The notes under the pieces: generated by a model
Seen by the model: only the letters and a program-made list of their open reading frames with translations
What the model was told of the DNA's origin: nothing
The model's database searches: none
Source: Alphaproteobacteria bacterium
GTDB taxonomy: Bacteria > Pseudomonadota > Alphaproteobacteria > Rhizobiales > Beijerinckiaceae
Length of the DNA stretch: 33,416 nt
Direction: 5' to 3'
Assembly: GCA_016869595.1 (NCBI GenBank)
Contig: VGDT01000031.1
Span: 1-33,416, forward strand
Translations under genes and position numbers: made by a program
Part shown: one piece after another, positions 17,483 through 27,837 of the stretch
Layout of the letters: every line of letters starts with the position of its first letter
Numbering within the stretch: position 1 is the first letter of the stretch

Positions 17483-18337
17483 ATGGGTTCGATGCGAAAA
17501 TTTTTACGTATCCTTTATGACGCCTATCTGAAGTTCAACCGAGACGATGGTTGGGCGATTGCGAGCTATATTGCGCTGTCGATCCTGACCTCGCTCTTTC
17601 CTTTTCTCATTTTTCTCACTGCGCTTGCCGGCTTTTTCGGCTTGCAGGACGAAGCGGACGCGGCGACGAAGCTTCTCTTCGAGACATGGCCGGCCAGCGT
17701 CGCGGCGCCGATTTCGAGGGAAATCCACAATGTGCTGACGCAGCCGCGCGGCGGCCTCCTGACCCTCGGCGCCGTGTTCGCAATCTATTTTTCCGCAACT
17801 GGCGTGGAAGCGCTGCGCGTCGCCCTGAACAGAGCCTATGACTCGCCAGAGAAGCGCTCCTGGTGGTTGCTTCGGGCCGAGTCAATCTTATTCGTTTTTG
17901 TCGGCGCGGCTTCCCTTCTCGCGGTGGCTGTTCTTCTCGTGCTCGCGCCATTGGCGCGGGCGATTGCCCAGCGTCACGTTCCTTTGATCGTCGAGGAGTT
18001 GCAGCCGCTCTATGGGCCGGTGCGCTACGGCGTCACCACCGCTATTCTCGCCATCGCGCTTTTTGCAGCCCACAGGTATCTTCCAGCGACGCGGCGTAAC
18101 GCCGCCTTCATCGCGCCTGGCTTGGCGCTAACGCTGCTCGCCTCGCTCGCCTTCGGCGCCGGCTTCGGCAACTATCTCGCGCGATTCGCCGCCAGCTATA
18201 TTTCGACCTATGCGGGCCTCGCCTCCATCATGATCGCCATTGTCTTTCTGCAGCTCTCGGCCGCGATTTTCATCTACGGCGCCGAACTCAATCAGACTGT
18301 CGCGACGGACGGCAAGAACGTGGAAAACCAGGGTTAA
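17483..18337 (+). CDS. YihY/BrkB family inner-membrane protein
   Basis: 284 residues with about six hydrophobic segments. Typical family pieces are DDGWAIASYIALSILTSLFP near 21-40, AIYFSATGVEALRVALNRAYD near 100-120, RYLPATRRNAAFIAPG, and a last segment with GLASIMIAIVFLQLSAAIFIYGAELN. The family was once called ribonuclease BN, which is no longer accepted; its role is unknown, with suggestions of transport. It is divergent from the broken lprI gene with about 50 bases between, and its stop codon lies inside a terminator stem. Confidence 0.85.
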   Translation: MGSMRKFLRILYDAYLKFNRDDGWAIASYIALSILTSLFPFLIFLTALAGFFGLQDEADAATKLLFETWPASVAAPISREIHNVLTQPRGGLLTLGAVFAIYFSATGVEALRVALNRAYDSPEKRSWWLLRAESILFVFVGAASLLAVAVLLVLAPLARAIAQRHVPLIVEELQPLYGPVRYGVTTAILAIALFAAHRYLPATRRNAAFIAPGLALTLLASLAFGAGFGNYLARFAASYISTYAGLASIMIAIVFLQLSAAIFIYGAELNQTVATDGKNVENQG

Positions 18338-18360
18338 GCGCGCCTTAACCGAGGTTTTTT
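18332..18360 (+). terminator. intrinsic terminator overlapping the yihY stop codon
   Basis: GGTTAAG (18332-18338) pairs with CTTAACC (18344-18350) around a five-base loop, followed within five bases by six Ts (18355-18360). The TAA stop of the yihY-type gene is inside the left arm. It separates this gene from ftsK. Confidence 0.65.
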
Positions 18361-18418
18361 ACGCTGCGCCATCCGCGCGCCGTCGGCGGCGTCGCGACCA
18401 AGCGGGGCTTCTCCTCCT

Positions 18419-20890
18419 ATGCGCAGCCATGCAACGGGCCACTTCACCGAGCAGCTTCGCGAATTTACGGCGCGCCGGCTCGCTGAGCTGCTGGGCGTTT
18501 TTTTGGTCGTGACCGCCGCAGCGCTGACATTGTCGCTCGTCAGCTGGTCGGCCCGCGATCCCTCGCTCAACCATGCGACCTCCGGCCATGTCCGCAATCT
18601 GCTCGGCGGACCAGGCGCGATCGTCTCCGATCTGCTGATGCAGCTTGTTGGCTTCGGCGCGATCGCCGCCATTGTGCCGATCGCGATGCAGGGGTTGCGC
18701 CTCATGAAACGCCGACGCGTGGGCCGCGCGACCCTGCGTTTTGGTCTCTGGATCCTGGGCGTTTTGGCGACTTCCGCGACCGCGTCTCTTCTGCCCGCCA
18801 CCGATCGCTGGCCGCTTCCCTCGGGTCTCGGCGGGGTCGTCGGCGACGCGATTCTCGTCGTCCCCCGCACGATCTTTGCCGGCTCGGGCGTCATGATAGC
18901 GGTCTTTGGCGTCGGGGCGGCTTTCGTCGCGATTCTCGCCGTGACGGGCGCCGCGGGGCTTGGCTTTGAGTCCGAAGCCGACATGCGCCTCCGGTCCGCC
19001 GAAGACGACGCCGGCAGACGTCCGATCGCGGACGATGAGGACGACGCCGGCGGCGAGCCAGGCGTCGCGCTGATTTCACTCGGCGCGCTCATTCATTTCG
19101 GACTTGCCTTCAAAGCCTGGGCGACGCGGGTTGCAGGAAAGCTCAGACGCCCTGCGCGAACGGCGGACCGGCCGCCGCCGCCGAGCTACCCGCGCGTCGA
19201 GCCGACCTTCGAGGAACTGGATCTTTATCCGGCATATGCGCCGCCGCGGGCGCGCAATCTCGATGAGCCTTTTGACTCCGCTGTCGCGCCGCCGGCGCCC
19301 CGCCGAACGCGGGCGCCGGCCCGCGCCCCGCAGCCCAGTTTCAACACACGCTATGAGGCGCCATCCCTTACCCTGCTCGCCGAGCCGAAGAAGCAAGCGG
19401 GCGGCGTGAAGCTCTCGCAGGAGGCGCTCGAGCAGAACGCGCGTCTGCTCGAAGGCGTGCTTGAGGATTTTTCCGTCAAGGGCGACATCATCAACGTTCG
19501 CCCCGGCCCTGTCGTCACGCTTTATGAGCTTGAGCCGGCGCCCGGCATTAAGAGTTCGCGCGTCATTGGCCTCGCCGACGACATCGCCCGCTCGATGTCC
19601 GCGGTCTCCGCCCGCGTCGCGGTCGTGCCGGGCCGTAACGCCATCGGCATCGAACTGCCGAACCAGCGCCGCGAGATGGTCTATCTGCGCGAACTCATCG
19701 CCTGCGAGGATTTCGCCCGATCCAATCACAAGCTCGCAATCGCGCTCGGCAAGACGATTGGCGGCGAGCCGGTGATCGTCGATCTCGCACGCATGCCGCA
19801 TCTTCTGGTCGCCGGCACCACCGGCTCGGGCAAGTCGGTCGCGATCAACACCATGATCCTATCGCTGCTCTATCGGCTAAAGCCCGAAGAGTGCCGGCTG
19901 ATCATGGTCGATCCGAAGATGCTGGAACTCTCCGCCTACGACAACATTCCCCATCTGCTGACGCCTGTCGTCACCGACCCGAAAAAGGCGGTGGTGGCGC
20001 TCAAATGGGCGGTGCGCGAGATGGAGGATCGCTACAAGAAAATGTCGAAGCTCGGCGTGCGCAACATCGACGGCTACAATGCGCGCGTCGCCGAGGCGCA
20101 GGCGAAAGGCGAGACGATCACCCGCACCGTGCAGACGGGCTTCGACCGCGAAACCGGTGAAGCGATCTTCGAACACGAAGAGATGTCGCTCTCGACGCTG
20201 CCTTACATCGTCGTCATCGTTGACGAGATGGCCGATCTCATGCTCGTCGCCGGCAAGGACATTGAAGGCGCGATCCAGAGACTGGCGCAGATGGCGCGCG
20301 CCGCCGGCATCCATCTGATCATGGCGACACAGCGCCCCTCGGTCGACGTCATCACCGGCACGATCAAGGCGAATTTCCCCACCCGCATCTCCTTCCAGGT
20401 GACGTCGAAAATCGACAGCCGCACGATTCTCGGCGAACAGGGCGCCGAGCAGCTCCTCGGCCAGGGCGACATGCTTTACATGGCGGGCGGCGGCCGCATT
20501 TCGCGCGTGCATGGGCCCTTCGTCTCAGACCGCGAGGTCGAGGATATCGTCGCCCATGTGAAGACGCAGGGCGCGCCGCAATATCTCGACGCCATCACTT
20601 CCGAGGACGATGTCGGCGAGGATGGCGAAGCGCCTCTGCCCGGCTCGATGGACGCGGAGGAAGGCGGCGACCTCTATGACCGCGCCGTCAATATCGTGCT
20701 GCGCGACAAGAAGTGCTCGACGAGCTACATCCAGCGGCGTCTCTCGGTCGGCTACAATAAGGCCGCTTCGCTCGTCGAACGCATGGAGCAGGAAGGCGTC
20801 GTCTCCGCGCCGAACCATGCAGGAAAACGCGAGATTCTGGTCGGCGGCGGCGTTGATCGCGGCGCCTATGACATTGAGGCGGCGGAGTAA
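18419..20890 (+). CDS. ftsK: FtsK/SpoIIIE DNA translocase
   Basis: 823 residues. The N-terminal 190 residues carry about four membrane segments that anchor it at the division septum. A Pro/Arg-rich linker spans about 200-320. The motor domain follows, with the beginning [20 protein letters not shown], Walker [13 protein letters not shown] near 465-476 and Walker [19 protein letters not shown] near 594-611. The C-terminal gamma domain (from about 752: [36 protein letters not shown]) is a winged helix that reads KOPS-like sites. It pumps DNA away from the closing septum and activates XerCD at dif. The gene is followed 70 bases later by lolA, a common alphaproteobacterial pairing. Confidence 0.96.
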   Translation: MRSHATGHFTEQLREFTARRLAELLGVFLVVTAAALTLSLVSWSARDPSLNHATSGHVRNLLGGPGAIVSDLLMQLVGFGAIAAIVPIAMQGLRLMKRRRVGRATLRFGLWILGVLATSATASLLPATDRWPLPSGLGGVVGDAILVVPRTIFAGSGVMIAVFGVGAAFVAILAVTGAAGLGFESEADMRLRSAEDDAGRRPIADDEDDAGGEPGVALISLGALIHFGLAFKAWATRVAGKLRRPARTADRPPPPSYPRVEPTFEELDLYPAYAPPRARNLDEPFDSAVAPPAPRRTRAPARAPQPSFNTRYEAPSLTLLAEPKKQAGGVKLSQEALEQNARLLEGVLEDFSVKGDIINVRPGPVVTLYELEPAPGIKSSRVIGLADDIARSMSAVSARVAVVPGRNAIGIELPNQRREMVYLRELIACEDFARSNHKLAIALGKTIGGEPVIVDLARMPHLLVAGTTGSGKSVAINTMILSLLYRLKPEECRLIMVDPKMLELSAYDNIPHLLTPVVTDPKKAVVALKWAVREMEDRYKKMSKLGVRNIDGYNARVAEAQAKGETITRTVQTGFDRETGEAIFEHEEMSLSTLPYIVVIVDEMADLMLVAGKDIEGAIQRLAQMARAAGIHLIMATQRPSVDVITGTIKANFPTRISFQVTSKIDSRTILGEQGAEQLLGQGDMLYMAGGGRISRVHGPFVSDREVEDIVAHVKTQGAPQYLDAITSEDDVGEDGEAPLPGSMDAEEGGDLYDRAVNIVLRDKKCSTSYIQRRLSVGYNKAASLVERMEQEGVVSAPNHAGKREILVGGGVDRGAYDIEAAE

Positions 20891-20960
20891 GCTTCGCCCC
20901 CATTTCCGCCAACTTATGCTAGGAAGACGGCGATAAGTTTCCCAAGAATCGGAACTCGCC

Positions 20961-21878
20961 GTGAAATACGCCTCCGTCGCCGCACTGATCGCCGCGCTTT
21001 CGTTCGCCTTCCCGGTTTCCGCTGCAAAACTCGACCGCAACGCGCGGCCGGCCCATGGAGGCGCTCCGGCGGCCGTCGACAGCAAGGCCGCCGAGGCGAA
21101 ACCAGCCGAGGCCGCCGCCACGGAAGCGAAGCCGGCGGAGGTCAAGCCTGCGCCCGCGAAGCCGGCCGAGCCTGCCGCTGAAGGCAAAACGGGCGAGGCG
21201 AAGCCTAGCGCCGGGCAATCCGGGGAGGCAAAGGCTCTCGACCCTTCATTGGCCGGAAAGAAGGGCGCAAAACCAGCGGCGCAGGCGCCGGCCGTCGCCG
21301 CCCCTGCCCCGGTAGCGGGTGTTGTCGCGCCTCTGCCCGTGACGCCAGAGCAGCCACTAACACGCCCCGAGGCGATCAAGCGGGCGAACGCCTTTTTCAA
21401 TGCCTCGCCGGTGATGACGGCCGATTTCGTTCAGATCGGCGGCGACGGGAAGCGTTCGGAAGGCCGACTACACGTTCAGCGCGCCGGCCGGGTTCGCTTC
21501 GAATACGCTGAACCCGCCACGATGGAGGTCGTCGCCGACGGCGCGCAGGTCGCCGTGCGCGACCGCAAGCTTAACACCCAGGACCTCTATTTCATCACGC
21601 AGACGCCGCTCAAATTCCTGATGAAGGATAAGATCGACCTGGAGAAGGACGTCACCGTCGAGGATGTGAAGGTTGAGGACTCCGGCGTCACGATCTTCAT
21701 AGAGGACAAGGCGACCTTCGGCGGCACGTCACACGTGCGCCTGATCTTCGATCCCAAGACTTTCAAATTGAAGCAGTGGCAGGTGAAGGACCCGCAGGGT
21801 TACGAAACGCTGATCTCTGTCTTCAACATCGATCAGGCGAAAATTCCCGACGCCGCGCTGTTTAAGATCGTGAAGTAG
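20961..21878 (+). CDS. lolA: LolA-type outer-membrane lipoprotein carrier
   Basis: 305 residues from a GTG start. Residues 1-22 are a signal peptide ending VSAA. Residues 23-132 are an unusual low-complexity linker of Ala, Pro, Lys and Glu with repeated EAKPAE-like units. The LolA fold starts near 133: RPEAIKRANAFFNASPVMTAD, GRLHVQRAGRVRFEYAEP, TQTPLKFLMK, then a C-terminal half ending DAALFKIVK. It ferries lipoproteins through the periplasm from LolCDE to the outer membrane. Most LolA proteins are about 200 residues, so the linker accounts for the excess. Convergent with the DUF29 gene. Confidence 0.85.
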   Translation: MKYASVAALIAALSFAFPVSAAKLDRNARPAHGGAPAAVDSKAAEAKPAEAAATEAKPAEVKPAPAKPAEPAAEGKTGEAKPSAGQSGEAKALDPSLAGKKGAKPAAQAPAVAAPAPVAGVVAPLPVTPEQPLTRPEAIKRANAFFNASPVMTADFVQIGGDGKRSEGRLHVQRAGRVRFEYAEPATMEVVADGAQVAVRDRKLNTQDLYFITQTPLKFLMKDKIDLEKDVTVEDVKVEDSGVTIFIEDKATFGGTSHVRLIFDPKTFKLKQWQVKDPQGYETLISVFNIDQAKIPDAALFKIVK

Positions 21879-21909
21879 TTGGCGTCAGGAGCAGCCGAGT
21901 CACGTAAAA

Positions 21910-22359
21910 CTAATGATTTTGGTCGTCCGGCCAAAAATCCGCGTCCATCACTTGGTCGAACGTCCAGGGACATTCTGGTGGAAACGTCGCTTCAATCAAA
22001 TTCGTTTCGCCGACAGCTTCTAGAATCGCCAATTGGTACGCTCTCGCCACTGCAATTGGGGCGAGAGGCCGAAGACTTGGGTTGTCGTCAAGATGATCAG
22101 CGAGAAGACCGCGCTGAACCTTGATGGACGATTCCCAGCTCTTAGTCCTTTTCTGAGGCTGATATCGCCACTTGAGAAGGTGCAATAAAAGCACAGTAAG
22201 ACGACTTACAAGCTCGCGCTTCTCGGTCCTTCCCATGCTCTCGATTTCCTGAGCAATGTGTTCGATATCGGCTTGTGAAAGCTTGCCCTCGCGCAGCAAT
22301 GCAGCCTGTTCGTTAGCCCAGGCGTAAAAGTCGCGATCGTAAAGAGGGCTCTGAGGCAT
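21910..22359 (-). CDS. DUF29 family protein
   Basis: 149 residues from the ATG at 22359; a TTG two codons earlier is less likely. Family-typical elements are SPLYDRDFYAWANEQAALLR at the N-terminus, DIEHIAQEIESMGRTEKREL in the middle and a helix with LLLHLLKWRYQP, ending with FPPECPWTFDQVMDADFWP. DUF29 proteins are small, helical and of unknown function, widespread in cyanobacteria and alphaproteobacteria. It starts 6 bases after the asd stop, so it is probably translated from the asd transcript. Confidence 0.85.
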   Translation of the reverse strand: MPQSPLYDRDFYAWANEQAALLREGKLSQADIEHIAQEIESMGRTEKRELVSRLTVLLLHLLKWRYQPQKRTKSWESSIKVQRGLLADHLDDNPSLRPLAPIAVARAYQLAILEAVGETNLIEATFPPECPWTFDQVMDADFWPDDQNH

Positions 22360-22365
22360 GACCAA

Positions 22366-23400
22366 TCACGCCGCCTTTTTCTTCGGCGCCAGCAGCTTGC
22401 GATTCAGCAGCGTCTCGGCGATTTGAATGGCGTTAAGCGCGGCGCCCTTGCGCAGATTGTCGGAAACGCACCACAGCACGAGACCGTTGTCGACCGTCGG
22501 GTCTTCCCGGATGCGGGAGACGTAAGTCGCGTCTTCGCCTGCCGCCTCATGCGGCGTGATGTAGCCGCCGGCTTCGCGCTTGTCGATCACAAGCAGGCCA
22601 GGCGCCGCACGCAGGATGTCGCGCGCCTCGTCCGCCGAAATCGGCTTTTCGAATTCGATGTTCACCGCTTCCGAATGGCCGATAAAGACAGGCACGCGCA
22701 CGCAGGTCGCGACGAGCTTGATCTTGGGATCCAAGATTTTCTTCGTCTCCGCGACCATCTTCCACTCTTCCTTGGTGAAGCCGTCCTCCATGAAGACGTC
22801 GATGTGCGGAATGAGGTTGAAGGCGATGCGCTTTGGAAATTTCTTCGCTTCGACAGGATTGGAGACGAACACCGAGCGCGTTTGCGCGAAGAGCTCGTCC
22901 ATGCCTTCCTTGCCGGCGCCCGAAACCGATTGATAGGTCGAAACGACGACGCGCTTGATCGTCGCCGCGTCATGGAGGGGCTTCAGCGCGACGACCAACT
23001 GCGCGGTCGAGCAGTTCGGATTGGCGATGATGTTCTTCTTGGTGAATCCCGCTGCGGCGCCGGCGTTCACCTCCGGCACCACCAGCGGCACGTCGGGATC
23101 CATGCGCCAGGCCGACGAATTGTCGATGACGACGCAACCCTGCGCGCCGATCTTGGGCGCCCATTCCTTCGAGACAGAGCCGCCGGCAGACATCAGACAA
23201 ATATCGACGTCGGAGAAATCGTATGAGTCGAGCGCTTTGCACTTCAGCGTCCTGTCGCCGAAGGAGACCTCCGTCCCGACTGAGCGCGACGATGCGAGCG
23301 CGACGACTTCCGACACGGGGAAACGGCGCTCGGCGAGAATATCCAGCATCTCGCGGCCCACGTTGCCCGTAGCGCCGACGACCGCGACCTTATACGCCAT
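22366..23400 (-). CDS. asd: aspartate-semialdehyde dehydrogenase
   Basis: 344 residues from the ATG at 23400, which has GGAG 7 bases upstream; a TTG two codons earlier is in frame but less likely. The NADP-binding motif VVGATGNVGREML is at 8-20, the catalytic cysteine is Cys130 in ANPNCSTAQ, and STYQSVSGAGKEGMDEL and VRVPVFIGHSEAVNIEFE are conserved substrate-site regions. It reduces aspartyl phosphate to aspartate semialdehyde, the branch point to lysine/diaminopimelate, methionine and threonine. A DUF29 gene follows immediately. Confidence 0.95.
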   Translation of the reverse strand: MAYKVAVVGATGNVGREMLDILAERRFPVSEVVALASSRSVGTEVSFGDRTLKCKALDSYDFSDVDICLMSAGGSVSKEWAPKIGAQGCVVIDNSSAWRMDPDVPLVVPEVNAGAAAGFTKKNIIANPNCSTAQLVVALKPLHDAATIKRVVVSTYQSVSGAGKEGMDELFAQTRSVFVSNPVEAKKFPKRIAFNLIPHIDVFMEDGFTKEEWKMVAETKKILDPKIKLVATCVRVPVFIGHSEAVNIEFEKPISADEARDILRAAPGLLVIDKREAGGYITPHEAAGEDATYVSRIREDPTVDNGLVLWCVSDNLRKGAALNAIQIAETLLNRKLLAPKKKAA

Positions 23401-23436
23401 GATCAAACTCCAGCCGGCCGACCCGGCGTCTGCGAC

Positions 23437-23781
23437 TTAGAAAGGAAGGCCGACGGACATGTTCCCGGAAGGCGACACGCCGATGGGCATGTTGCCGCTT
23501 GGCGAACTCGGCGTTCCTTCTTCCTTCTGCTTTCCGGGCGGGGCCTTGCCGGGCGACCAGCCCTCAAGTTCGCCGAACTGGCGATCGCCGCTGCCCTGCT
23601 TTTGTTGGCTAGCGCCTTGAGATTGCTGCGCCTTAGCTTTCTTGGCCTTCGGCTGCGCCGAGACGGATCCAGAAGCGTCGAGCGCTCCCGGATCGACCTG
23701 AAGCTGCTGCGCGGAAGCGGCGTGCAGGCCCGCAGCGATCAGGAAAGCGGCAACAAGAGAAAGACGAGCGCTGGTCGACAT
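23437..23781 (-). CDS. small secreted Gln/Lys/Gly-rich protein, unknown
   Basis: 114 residues. A clear signal peptide lies at 1-24 (LVAAFLIAAGLHAASA). The mature part is low in complexity and polar, rich in Gln, Lys, Ser and Gly, with a duplicated SPSGNM(P/S)(I/V)G unit at the end. No domain is recognised. It sits 36 bases upstream of asd in the same direction. Codon usage and the good signal peptide support a real gene. Confidence 0.6.
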   Translation of the reverse strand: MSTSARLSLVAAFLIAAGLHAASAQQLQVDPGALDASGSVSAQPKAKKAKAQQSQGASQQKQGSGDRQFGELEGWSPGKAPPGKQKEEGTPSSPSGNMPIGVSPSGNMSVGLPF

Positions 23782-23924
23782 GGCGCAGATCTCCGAAAAG
23801 GTTTGAGTGCGTCCTAAACCGGCGGCGCGGCGGGATCAAGGCGGTTAGGGCCGGCGGCCCAGTTTGTCGAGGGTCTAATCGCCGCTACCTAACCTCCGCT
23901 GGAAGTTGTCGCTGGAGGATCGAG

Positions 23925-24683
23925 ATGAACGACACAGGCATTCTCACCGTCCTGACACTTGCAACCTCGGTCGCGATCATCGCGCTGATCCTTCTGGAAT
24001 TGCGTAGCGCGCTCCTTATGCCCCCGTGGACGGCGCGCGACCGCGATAGAGTCGTGAGCGCCTTTGCGATTGTGCTCATCGGCTGGTTCCTGGCCGCGGC
24101 CGTCTCGGCCTGGCTCGGCGCTTACCACGCCGCTCCAGGAGAAATGCCCACAATACAATACGCGCTTCTCACGCCGATCATCATAGGCGCGTGGCTGATT
24201 TGGCGTTCTCCGACAATCGGGCTGATCATCGACGCGATCCCGCAGCAATGGCTGGTGGGCGTCCAAATATTTCGCATTCTCGGCGGGATCTTCCTGGTCC
24301 TTTACGCAATGGGAAAGATGCCCGGCGTATTCGCGTGGCCAGCGGGAACCGGCGACCTGCTCGTGGGCGCCCTCGCTGTGGTGATTGCGGTCGCTTACGC
24401 GAGCGGACTGCGCGTGAATTCAAATCTGGTCATGCTGTGGAATATTCTCGGGATCACGGATCTTGTCATCGCCGTTGCAACGGGATTCGCCAGTTCGCCA
24501 TCGGCAATTCAGGCGACGGCGTTCGACCAGCCGAACGAACTGATCACAATGTTCCCGCTCGCGCTGGTTCCCGCCTTCCTCGTTCCGTTATGGATATTGC
24601 TGCATATCGCGTCGCTGACGAAATTGCGCCGGGGCGCGGCGATCGACAAGAAGCCTCACGGCGTCGCGATGTCGCACATGTGA
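23925..24683 (+). CDS. polytopic membrane protein, unknown function
   Basis: 252 residues with about seven hydrophobic segments and short loops. GGAGG lies 7 bases before the ATG, a strong ribosome site. Notable pieces are QWLVGVQIFRILGGIFLVLYAMGKMPGVFAWPAGTGDLLVG in the middle, which looks conserved, and ALVPAFLVPLWILLHIASL at the end. I do not recognise a characterised family. It stands alone: the gene on its left is divergent and sdhB on its right is convergent with only 9 bases between. Confidence 0.7.
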   Translation: MNDTGILTVLTLATSVAIIALILLELRSALLMPPWTARDRDRVVSAFAIVLIGWFLAAAVSAWLGAYHAAPGEMPTIQYALLTPIIIGAWLIWRSPTIGLIIDAIPQQWLVGVQIFRILGGIFLVLYAMGKMPGVFAWPAGTGDLLVGALAVVIAVAYASGLRVNSNLVMLWNILGITDLVIAVATGFASSPSAIQATAFDQPNELITMFPLALVPAFLVPLWILLHIASLTKLRRGAAIDKKPHGVAMSHM

Positions 24684-24692
24684 CGCGGCGGC

Positions 24693-25472
24693 CTACGCCT
24701 CGTCCTGGGCGATCGCCATGTTTTTGAGTTCTGCGATCGCCTTCGCCGGAGACAGGCTCTTAGGGCAGACCTGGGTGCAATTCATGATGGTGTGACAGCG
24801 GTAAAGGCGGAAGATGTCGTCGACATAGGAGACGCGGTCCTTCGTCGCTTCGTCGCGCGAATCCTGCACCCAGCGGAACGCCTGCAATAGCGCCGCGGGA
24901 CCAAGGAAACGATCGGCGTTCCACCAATAGCTCGGACAGGCCGTCGAGCAGCAGGCGCATAGGATGCACTCATAAAGCCCGTCGAGCTTGGCCCGCTGCT
25001 CTGGCGACTGCAGCCGCTCCTTCTCCGGGTCGCGTCCAGCCCGCAGCCATGGTTCAATCGCCGCGTGCTGCTCGAAGAAGATCGTCAGATCGGGCACGAG
25101 GTCCTTGATCACCGCCATATGCGGCAGCGGATAGATTTTTATCGCGCCGTCGATCTCATCCATGCTCTTGGTGCAGGCGAGCGTGTTCAAGCCGTCGATG
25201 TTCATCGAGCATGAGCCGCAAATGCCCTCACGGCAGGAGCGACGGAAGGCCAGCGTCGGATCGATCTTGTTCTTGATCCAGATCAGCGCGTCGAGGACCA
25301 TCGGTCCGCAGTCGTCGGCGTCGATGAAATAGGTGTCCATGCGGGGATTGGAACCGTCCTCGGGACTCCACCGATAGATGCGCAGCTCGCGCAGGCGCTC
25401 CGCGCCTTCGGGCCTGGGCCAGGTCTTGCCTTCGCCGACGACGGAGTTCTTGGGGAGGGCGAATTCGACCAT
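24693..25472 (-). CDS. sdhB: succinate dehydrogenase iron-sulfur subunit
   Basis: 259 residues. The N-terminal ferredoxin-like domain binds [2Fe-2S] through [10 protein letters not shown] and the later Cys in LNTLACT. The C-terminal domain holds [16 protein letters not shown] and [17 protein letters not shown] for the [4Fe-4S] and [3Fe-4S] clusters. It passes electrons from the FAD of SdhA to quinone at SdhCD. It is last in the sdhCDAB operon and begins one base after the sdhA stop (TGATATG), suggesting coupled translation. Confidence 0.97.
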   Translation of the reverse strand: MVEFALPKNSVVGEGKTWPRPEGAERLRELRIYRWSPEDGSNPRMDTYFIDADDCGPMVLDALIWIKNKIDPTLAFRRSCREGICGSCSMNIDGLNTLACTKSMDEIDGAIKIYPLPHMAVIKDLVPDLTIFFEQHAAIEPWLRAGRDPEKERLQSPEQRAKLDGLYECILCACCSTACPSYWWNADRFLGPAALLQAFRWVQDSRDEATKDRVSYVDDIFRLYRCHTIMNCTQVCPKSLSPAKAIAELKNMAIAQDEA

Positions 25473-25473
25473 A

Positions 25474-27306
25474 TCAATACACCCGCGCCTTCGGCTCGAT
25501 GTAAGCGACTTCGTTCGTCATCGTGTAGCTGTGCACTGGGCGATAATCGATGAAAGTGGCCTTCTTGTCCCGATCGATCGTCGCGAGCGTATGCTTCATC
25601 CAGTTCTTGTCGTCGCGCTTGGGGAAATCCTCGCGCGCATGGGCGCCGCGCGACTCGGTGCGATTGGCAGCGCTCTCCATCGTCGTGACCGCCTGAACGA
25701 TGAGATTCTCATATTCCAGCGTCTCGATCAGATCGGAGTTCCAGATCAGCGAACGATCGGTGATCCTCACGTCTGCGCTGTCGCGCCAGACCGCGTTGAT
25801 CATTTCGACGCCCTCGGCGAGGACCTCGCCGGTGCGATAGACGGCGCAATGCGACTGCATCGTCCGTTGCATCCTGTCGCGCAACGTCGCAGTGGAAACC
25901 GAGCCGTTGGCGTTGCGGAAAAAATCGAGCCGTGACAGCGCCAGATCGGCCGAATCCGCCGGGAGTTCCGGCTGCGTGTCGTTTGGCTTTATGAGTTCAG
26001 CGGCGCGCAGTCCCGCGGCGCGGCCGAAGACGACGAGATCGATGAGCGAGTTGGAGCCGAGGCGATTGGCGCCATGCACGGAGACGCAGGCCGCTTCGCC
26101 GAGCGCCATCAGACCGGGCACCACCTCGTCGGGATTTCCGTCGCGCTTATGCAACGCCTCGCCGTGATAATTCGTCGGTATGCCGCCCATGTTGTAATGC
26201 GCGGTCGGTATGATCGGGATCGGCTGGCGCGTGACGTCGACGCCAGCGAAAATCATCGAGCTTTCGGAAATGCCCGGCAGGCGCTCATGCAGGATCGCCG
26301 GGTCGAGATGCTCCAGATGCAGATAAGCGTGGTCCTTAAGCTTGCCGACGCCCCTGCCCTCGCGCACCTCCATCGTGATCGCGCGCGAGACCATGTCGCG
26401 CGGCGCGAGATCTTTCACCGATGGCGCGTAGCGCTCCATGAAGCGCTCGCCTTCGCTATTCGTCAGATAGCCGCCCTCGCCGCGCGCGCCTTCGGTAATA
26501 AGGCAGCCCGCGCCATAGATTCCTGTCGGATGGAACTGCACGAACTCCATGTCCTGGAGCGGCAATCCCGCGCGCAGCACCATCGCGTTGCCGTCGCCGG
26601 TGCAGGTATGCGCCGAGGTCGCCGAGAGATAGATGCGGCCATAGCCGCCGGTCGCGAGCACGGTGAGCGCTGCGCGGAAACGATGAATCGTTCCGTCATC
26701 GATCTTCAGGCACACGACGCCGCGGCAGGCGCCGTGCTGATCCATGATGAGATCGATCGCGAAGAATTCGACGAAGAATTTCGTATTGAGCTTCAGCGCC
26801 TGCCCATACATCGTATGGAGCATGGCGTGGCCGGTGCGATCGGCGGCCGCGCAGGTGCGCTGCGCCGGGGGACCGTTGCCGTAATCCGTCGTCATGCCGC
26901 CGAATGGACGTTGATAGATCGTCCCTTCCGTCGTGCGCGAGAAGGGAACGCCCCAATGCTCCAACTCATAGACGGCGGGCGGCGCGTTGCGGCACATATA
27001 TTCGATAGCGTCCTGGTCTCCGAGCCAGTCGGATCCCTTGACGGTGTCGTACATGTGCCATTTCCAATTGTCCGGCCCCATGTTGCCGAGCGCGGCGGCG
27101 ATGCCGCCCTGCGCCGCCACCGTGTGCGAACGCGTTGGAAAGACCTTGGTGACGCAGGCGACGTTCAGTCCCGCCTCGGCGCAACCGACGACGGCGCGAA
27201 GCCCCGAACCGCCGGCGCCGACGACGACAACGTCAAAGGTGTGATCGATGATCGGATAAGCCCGACCGCCGACCGACACATTTGATGCAGGACCCTTTGC
27301 AACCAT
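25474..27306 (-). CDS. sdhA: succinate dehydrogenase flavoprotein subunit
   Basis: 610 residues from the ATG at 27306 (a GTG directly before it is in frame). The FAD-binding [17 protein letters not shown] is near 30-47, and [15 protein letters not shown] contains the His that carries covalent FAD. Conserved substrate-site regions include the HPTGIYGAG stretch and the catalytic region [31 protein letters not shown] is also typical. It oxidises succinate to fumarate in the citric acid cycle and respiratory chain at the inner face of the membrane. It lies 119 bases after sdhD and one base before sdhB. Confidence 0.97.
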   Translation of the reverse strand: MVAKGPASNVSVGGRAYPIIDHTFDVVVVGAGGSGLRAVVGCAEAGLNVACVTKVFPTRSHTVAAQGGIAAALGNMGPDNWKWHMYDTVKGSDWLGDQDAIEYMCRNAPPAVYELEHWGVPFSRTTEGTIYQRPFGGMTTDYGNGPPAQRTCAAADRTGHAMLHTMYGQALKLNTKFFVEFFAIDLIMDQHGACRGVVCLKIDDGTIHRFRAALTVLATGGYGRIYLSATSAHTCTGDGNAMVLRAGLPLQDMEFVQFHPTGIYGAGCLITEGARGEGGYLTNSEGERFMERYAPSVKDLAPRDMVSRAITMEVREGRGVGKLKDHAYLHLEHLDPAILHERLPGISESSMIFAGVDVTRQPIPIIPTAHYNMGGIPTNYHGEALHKRDGNPDEVVPGLMALGEAACVSVHGANRLGSNSLIDLVVFGRAAGLRAAELIKPNDTQPELPADSADLALSRLDFFRNANGSVSTATLRDRMQRTMQSHCAVYRTGEVLAEGVEMINAVWRDSADVRITDRSLIWNSDLIETLEYENLIVQAVTTMESAANRTESRGAHAREDFPKRDDKNWMKHTLATIDRDKKATFIDYRPVHSYTMTNEVAYIEPKARVY

Positions 27307-27428
27307 CACTGAGCTTTCTTGAATTTCGTTTGCGCGGCGCGCAGCGCCGATGCGTCGTTACAAGACGAGTTCGTCGAGATCAAACAAGCGCTATCACGCT
27401 CACTATTCTTGACTGCCGGTCGCATGGC

Positions 27429-27824
27429 CTACTTCGGCGCGGCGAGGAGAAGGATCGCCACGACCCAGAGCGCCGCGATCGCGCGCGACGCCCATAGATT
27501 GGCGACAAGCGCCTGCGCCTTTAATGCCTCGTCATGCACATAGTCTTCGATGATGTCGTCCATGCCCTTGCGGGCGTGGATCATGCCGACGACGCCAAAA
27601 ATCAGAAGCACGATCGCGGGGAATGGTCTGCCGATTTCGGCGCGCACGCCGTCGAGCGTTTTTCCCGCGAGACCGAGAATCCACCAGGCGCTCAGCGCGC
27701 CGAGCGGGACCAGAGCATAAGAGGTGAGCCGCATGAAACGCGCGTGAGGCGAACCGCTGTGGTCGGAGACATAGGCCTCGCCGGGCTCGGTTCGACCGCT
27801 CTTGAACTTTGTCGCAACCGTCAT
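27429..27824 (-). CDS. sdhD: succinate dehydrogenase membrane anchor SdhD
   Basis: 131 residues with three membrane segments (about 31-51, 65-84 and 107-127). The region GMIHARKGMDDIIEDYVHDE between the second and third helices is the usual SdhD signature, with the His and Asp/Tyr near the quinone site. With SdhC it binds heme b and ubiquinone and anchors SdhAB. It starts 13 bases after sdhC. Confidence 0.9.
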   Translation of the reverse strand: MTVATKFKSGRTEPGEAYVSDHSGSPHARFMRLTSYALVPLGALSAWWILGLAGKTLDGVRAEIGRPFPAIVLLIFGVVGMIHARKGMDDIIEDYVHDEALKAQALVANLWASRAIAALWVVAILLLAAPK

Positions 27825-27837
27825 GAGTTCACTCCGC

